Source of the DNA: Acidimicrobiales bacterium | Lineage (GTDB): Bacteria; Actinomycetota; Acidimicrobiia; Acidimicrobiales; Palsa-688 | Direction of reading: 5' to 3' | Assembly: GCA_019241495.1 (NCBI GenBank) | Contig: JAFAWZ010000202.1 | Span: forward strand, 1 to 8,038 | DNA: 8,038 bases | Part shown: piece by piece, positions 6,367 to 8,038 of the stretch | Numbering within the stretch: position 1 is the stretch's first letter | How the letters are laid out: the number at the start of each line of letters is the position of its first letter | The notes under the pieces: generated by a model | Databases searched by the model: none | What the model was told of the DNA's origin: nothing | Seen by the model: the letters and a program-made list of their open reading frames with translations, nothing else | Translations under genes and position numbers: made by a program

Positions 6367-6459
6367 AACCCAGTATCTGATGAAACCCAGTCTGATGAAA
6401 CCCAGTCTGATGAGACCCAGTATCCGATGAGACCCAGTATCCGATGAGACTCAGTGTCA
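6362..6459 (+). repeat. six tandem 15-17 nt units spanning the PP2C-GDT1 junction
   Basis: The units begin with GATGA at 6362 (17 nt), 6379 (15), 6394 (15), 6409 (17), 6426 (17) and 6443 (17). Units 1-3 share GATGAAACCCAGT, units 4-5 are identical (GATGAGACCCAGTATCC), and unit 6 is GATGAGACTCAGTGTCA. The first unit contains the phosphatase stop and the last contains the GDT1 start with its first five codons. The first 15 nt of the gene match the units at 13 of 15 positions, so the array looks like repeated duplication of the original ATGA start/stop junction. There are no spacers and no inverted arms, so it is neither a CRISPR nor a terminator. Confidence 0.95.
6363..6447 (+). other. chain of overlapping mini-ORFs linking PP2C to GDT1 (candidate translational relay)
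   Basis: Three short frames run end to end. ATG 6363 encodes MKPSI with stop 6378-6380. ATG 6380 encodes MKPSLMKPSLMRPSIR with stop 6428-6430. ATG 6427 encodes MRPSIR with stop 6445-6447. Each junction overlaps: the PP2C stop and first ATG share ATGA (6363-6366), the next is TGATG (6378-6382), then ATGA (6427-6430), and ATGA (6444-6447) where the GDT1 start begins. No Shine-Dalgarno or TANNNT precedes the GDT1 start, so reinitiation through this chain is a reasonable route for its translation. The frames are seen directly; translation is inferred, and the peptides themselves probably have no function. Confidence 0.5.
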
Positions 6460-7016
6460 TAGCGGCCGTGTTCCCGCTGGTCTTCGTGGCCGAGCTACCG
6501 GACAAGACCATGTTCGCCAGCCTGTTGCTGGCATCGAAGGGGCGACCCTTGGCCGTGTGGATCGGCGCCGCCGCGGCCTTCGCCGTCCACGTCGTGATCG
6601 CGGTGTCGGTCGGAGTGGTGGTGTTCAACCTGCTGCCTCACCGGGCGGTCGACGCGGTGGTGGCGGCCATGTTCCTCGGCGGGGCGGTTTGGTCCTTGTT
6701 GGCCAACCGGGAGGAGAACGTTCGGGATCGAGGGGCGGACCAATCGGCCGCCGCGGTCGCCGGCACCGCGGCCGTGGTGATCTTTCTCGCCGAGTGGGGA
6801 GACCTGACGCAGATCCTCACGGCCAACCTGGCGGCCGCTTACCACAGCTGGCTGAGCGTCGGGATCGGCGCTCTCGCTGCCTTGCTGGCGGTGGCGGCCA
6901 TCGCAGTGGCCAGCGGGGCCCGGTTGCTGACCCGGGTGCCGGTTCGCCGTTTGAGGGTGGTCACCGCCGTGGTGCTGATCGGGCTGGCCGCGTTCACGGT
7001 GGCCCAGGCGGTGTAG
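6444..7016 (+). CDS. GDT1/TMEM165 (UPF0016)-family cation transporter, probable Mn2+ exporter
   Basis: This 190-aa membrane protein has six predicted helices arranged as two three-helix halves. Each half carries the acidic family motif E-x-x-D-x-T: AELPDKT at residues 16-22 and AEWGDLTQ at 116-123, the two sites that form the cation path. Characterised relatives (yeast Gdt1, human TMEM165, bacterial MneA-type and cyanobacterial Mnx proteins) move Mn2+ and/or Ca2+ out of the cytosol. The loop between the halves (about 88-104, NREENVRDRGADQ) is charged. The family belongs to the LysE superfamily, as does TerC of Ter systems, which is notable next to a TerY-P triad. ATG 6444 gives MRLSVIAAVFPLVFVAELPDK, the usual short N-terminus, and lies in the last repeat unit with ATGA overlap to a mini-ORF. 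Mn over Ca preference is inferred from bacterial relatives. Confidence 0.9.
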   Translation: MRLSVIAAVFPLVFVAELPDKTMFASLLLASKGRPLAVWIGAAAAFAVHVVIAVSVGVVVFNLLPHRAVDAVVAAMFLGGAVWSLLANREENVRDRGADQSAAAVAGTAAVVIFLAEWGDLTQILTANLAAAYHSWLSVGIGALAALLAVAAIAVASGARLLTRVPVRRLRVVTAVVLIGLAAFTVAQAV

Positions 7017-7045
7017 AGCGGAATGGCACGGATTCCGGGCCGCTC
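7016..7045 (+). terminator. hairpin after GDT1, possible weak terminator
   Basis: GAGCGG at 7016-7021 pairs with CCGCTC at 7040-7045, and AAT at 7022-7024 can pair with ATT at 7032-7034, leaving a bulge of five nucleotides. An alternative inner pairing is GGAAT (7020-7024) with ATTCC (7032-7036). It begins at the last base of the GDT1 stop. There is no U-tract, so it is not a standard intrinsic terminator; it may be a U-less actinobacterial type or an mRNA-end stabiliser. Confidence 0.25.
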
Positions 7046-7050
7046 GCGTG

Positions 7051-7056
7051 TACGTT
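7051..7056 (+). promoter_or_regulatory. TANNNT (-10-like, TACGTT) ahead of ppx/gppA
   Basis: TACGTT ends 9 nt before the GTG at 7065, so transcription would start at or next to the start codon. No Shine-Dalgarno precedes this GTG and no -35 is clear. If real, ppx/gppA is its own transcription unit, separate from the transporter-kinase genes, in line with the hairpin just upstream. Confidence 0.35.
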
Positions 7057-7064
7057 CGGTCATC

Positions 7065-8038
7065 GTGCGGATCGCCGCGCTCGACCTCGGCAGCAACTCG
7101 TTCCACCTGTTGGTGGCCGACGCCCATCCCGACGGTACGTTCGAGCCGGTCGTGACGGACAAGGAGATGCTGAGGCTGGGAAGCGCCGTGGCCGCCACTG
7201 GCGAGATCGGCAAGGACGGGGCCGACGCGGCGATCGAGGTCGTCCGGCGGTTCAGGGCTATGGCGGAATCACAGAACGTGGACGAGATCGTGGTGTGCGC
7301 CACCGCCGCATTCCGCGAAGCCCGGGACTCGCTGAAGGTCGTGGACCGAATAGAAGCCGACGCCGGGGTGAAGGTGCGGGTGATCAGCGGGCGCGAGGAG
7401 GCCCGGCTCATATTCGACGCGGTCCGTACCAGCGTCGTCATCGATCCGGGACCGGCCCTGGCGCTCGATCTCGGGGGTGGGAGCCTGGAGGTGATGGTTG
7501 GCACCAGCCGGGGCCTGGATTGGGCGACCAGCATGAAGCTGGGTGTGGCCCGGCTGACCGAGGAGCAGGTCCGCAGCGATCCTCTCACCGGGGGCGACTG
7601 CCGGCGGGTGGCGGGCGCGGTCACCAAGGCGTTCGGCCGGGTCGTGCCCGAGATCGTCCGGCGTCGCCCTCACGTGGCGGTCGTGAGCAGCGGGACGCTG
7701 ACCACCCTCATCCGCCTGGCCGCGGCCCGACGGGGAGGGTCCGTGCCGCAGAGCGTCAACCAGCTGGCGGTGAGCGCCCGGGAGATCGAGTCCCTGAGCG
7801 GCTATCTCACGGCCATGACGTCGTCCGCCCGGTCGTCACTGCCCGGGATCGACGTGCGGCGGGCCGACTTGCTGCCAGTGGGGGCCATCCTCCTCACGAC
7901 CGTCTTGGAGCTGACGGGTATCGACCAGGTCGTCGGCTGCGAGTGGGCGCTGCGTGAAGGCATGGTGCTCGACGCCATCGGCCATCACTCGCGAGCGGAG
8001 TGGGATCCCGATCCCAAGGCCATCCGCCGGGAGTCCGT
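7065..8038 (+). CDS. Ppx/GppA-family phosphatase (exopolyphosphatase / pppGpp hydrolase), C-terminus cut by the window
   Basis: Members of this ASKHA-fold family release phosphate from polyphosphate ends or convert pppGpp to ppGpp; the two activities cannot be told apart here. The visible 324 residues cover the catalytic core. IAALDLGSNSFHLLVAD (3-19) is phosphate-binding loop 1. VCATAAFREARD (77-88) and VISGREEARLIF (106-117) hold the catalytic glutamate region. LDLGGGSLEVMVG (134-146) is phosphate loop 2. VVSSGTLTTL (206-215) stands where many members have GTGGT. A GIDVRRADLLPVG segment (261-273) follows, as in Ppx proteins. No stop is reached before the end. GTG 7065 is preferred because the conserved domain begins at once and TACGTT lies just upstream; ATG 7023 is in frame and would add 14 non-conserved residues. 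It lies 48 nt after GDT1. Confidence 0.9.
   Translation, partial: MRIAALDLGSNSFHLLVADAHPDGTFEPVVTDKEMLRLGSAVAATGEIGKDGADAAIEVVRRFRAMAESQNVDEIVVCATAAFREARDSLKVVDRIEADAGVKVRVISGREEARLIFDAVRTSVVIDPGPALALDLGGGSLEVMVGTSRGLDWATSMKLGVARLTEEQVRSDPLTGGDCRRVAGAVTKAFGRVVPEIVRRRPHVAVVSSGTLTTLIRLAAARRGGSVPQSVNQLAVSAREIESLSGYLTAMTSSARSSLPGIDVRRADLLPVGAILLTTVLELTGIDQVVGCEWALREGMVLDAIGHHSRAEWDPDPKAIRRES

Noticed and set aside
6362..6459. CRISPR-like array or intrinsic terminator at the PP2C-GDT1 junction
   Set aside because: The units are head-to-tail with no unique spacers and no inverted arms; the pattern is explained by duplicated ATGA junctions.
6557..7957. Long plus-strand open frame across GDT1 and ppx/gppA
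   Set aside because: It is out of frame with both well-supported genes and is Gly/Arg-rich shadow sequence.

Overview
The window is about 70% GC with tightly packed genes. Protein style and gene organisation suggest a high-GC actinobacterium, perhaps of the Acidimicrobiia type; the lineage is an inference from gene content and composition only. Several start codons have no Shine-Dalgarno sequence and sit 6-9 nt after a TANNNT hexamer, the layout seen for leaderless transcripts in Actinobacteria. No tRNA, rRNA, CRISPR array or insertion sequence was seen, and no stretch over 300 bases lacks a gene.

Left part, minus strand (2080 down to 1): a DHA2-type MFS drug exporter, then a Mug-type G:T/U mismatch DNA glycosylase (GTGA overlap), then the first 62 codons of an alpha/beta hydrolase (28-nt overlap) that leaves the window. 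A MarR regulator (2120-2557, plus strand) is divergent from this operon. The short AT-rich gap between them holds a TATAAT box and two copies of an ACTGNTA(A)CCGAT element, a likely MarR operator.

Middle part, plus strand (2644-7016): five genes that look like one unit. They are a VIT/CCC1-type Fe/Mn transporter, a membrane-tethered atypical Ser/Thr kinase, a TerY-like von Willebrand A (MIDAS) protein, a PP2C-type phosphatase, and a GDT1/UPF0016 (TMEM165-like) cation transporter. Kinase + TerY-like vWA + PP2C is the 'TerY-P' triad known from tellurite-resistance-type (Ter) stress systems. Here it lies between two metal transporters and starts with a GTGA overlap onto the first one. I infer a phosphorylation-controlled metal (probably Mn/Fe) homeostasis module.

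The most unusual sequence feature is the phosphatase-GDT1 junction. Six tandem copies of a 15-17 nt unit, each carrying ATGA, fill the interval from the phosphatase stop to the GDT1 start. They form a chain of mini-ORFs in which each stop overlaps the next start, so a ribosome could be handed from phosphatase to transporter by repeated termination-reinitiation. A second, unrelated tandem repeat (3.6 copies of a 15-bp unit encoding GSGLA) lies inside the kinase gene, at the place of the activation segment.

Right edge: a Ppx/GppA-family phosphatase begins at 7065 and runs off the window.
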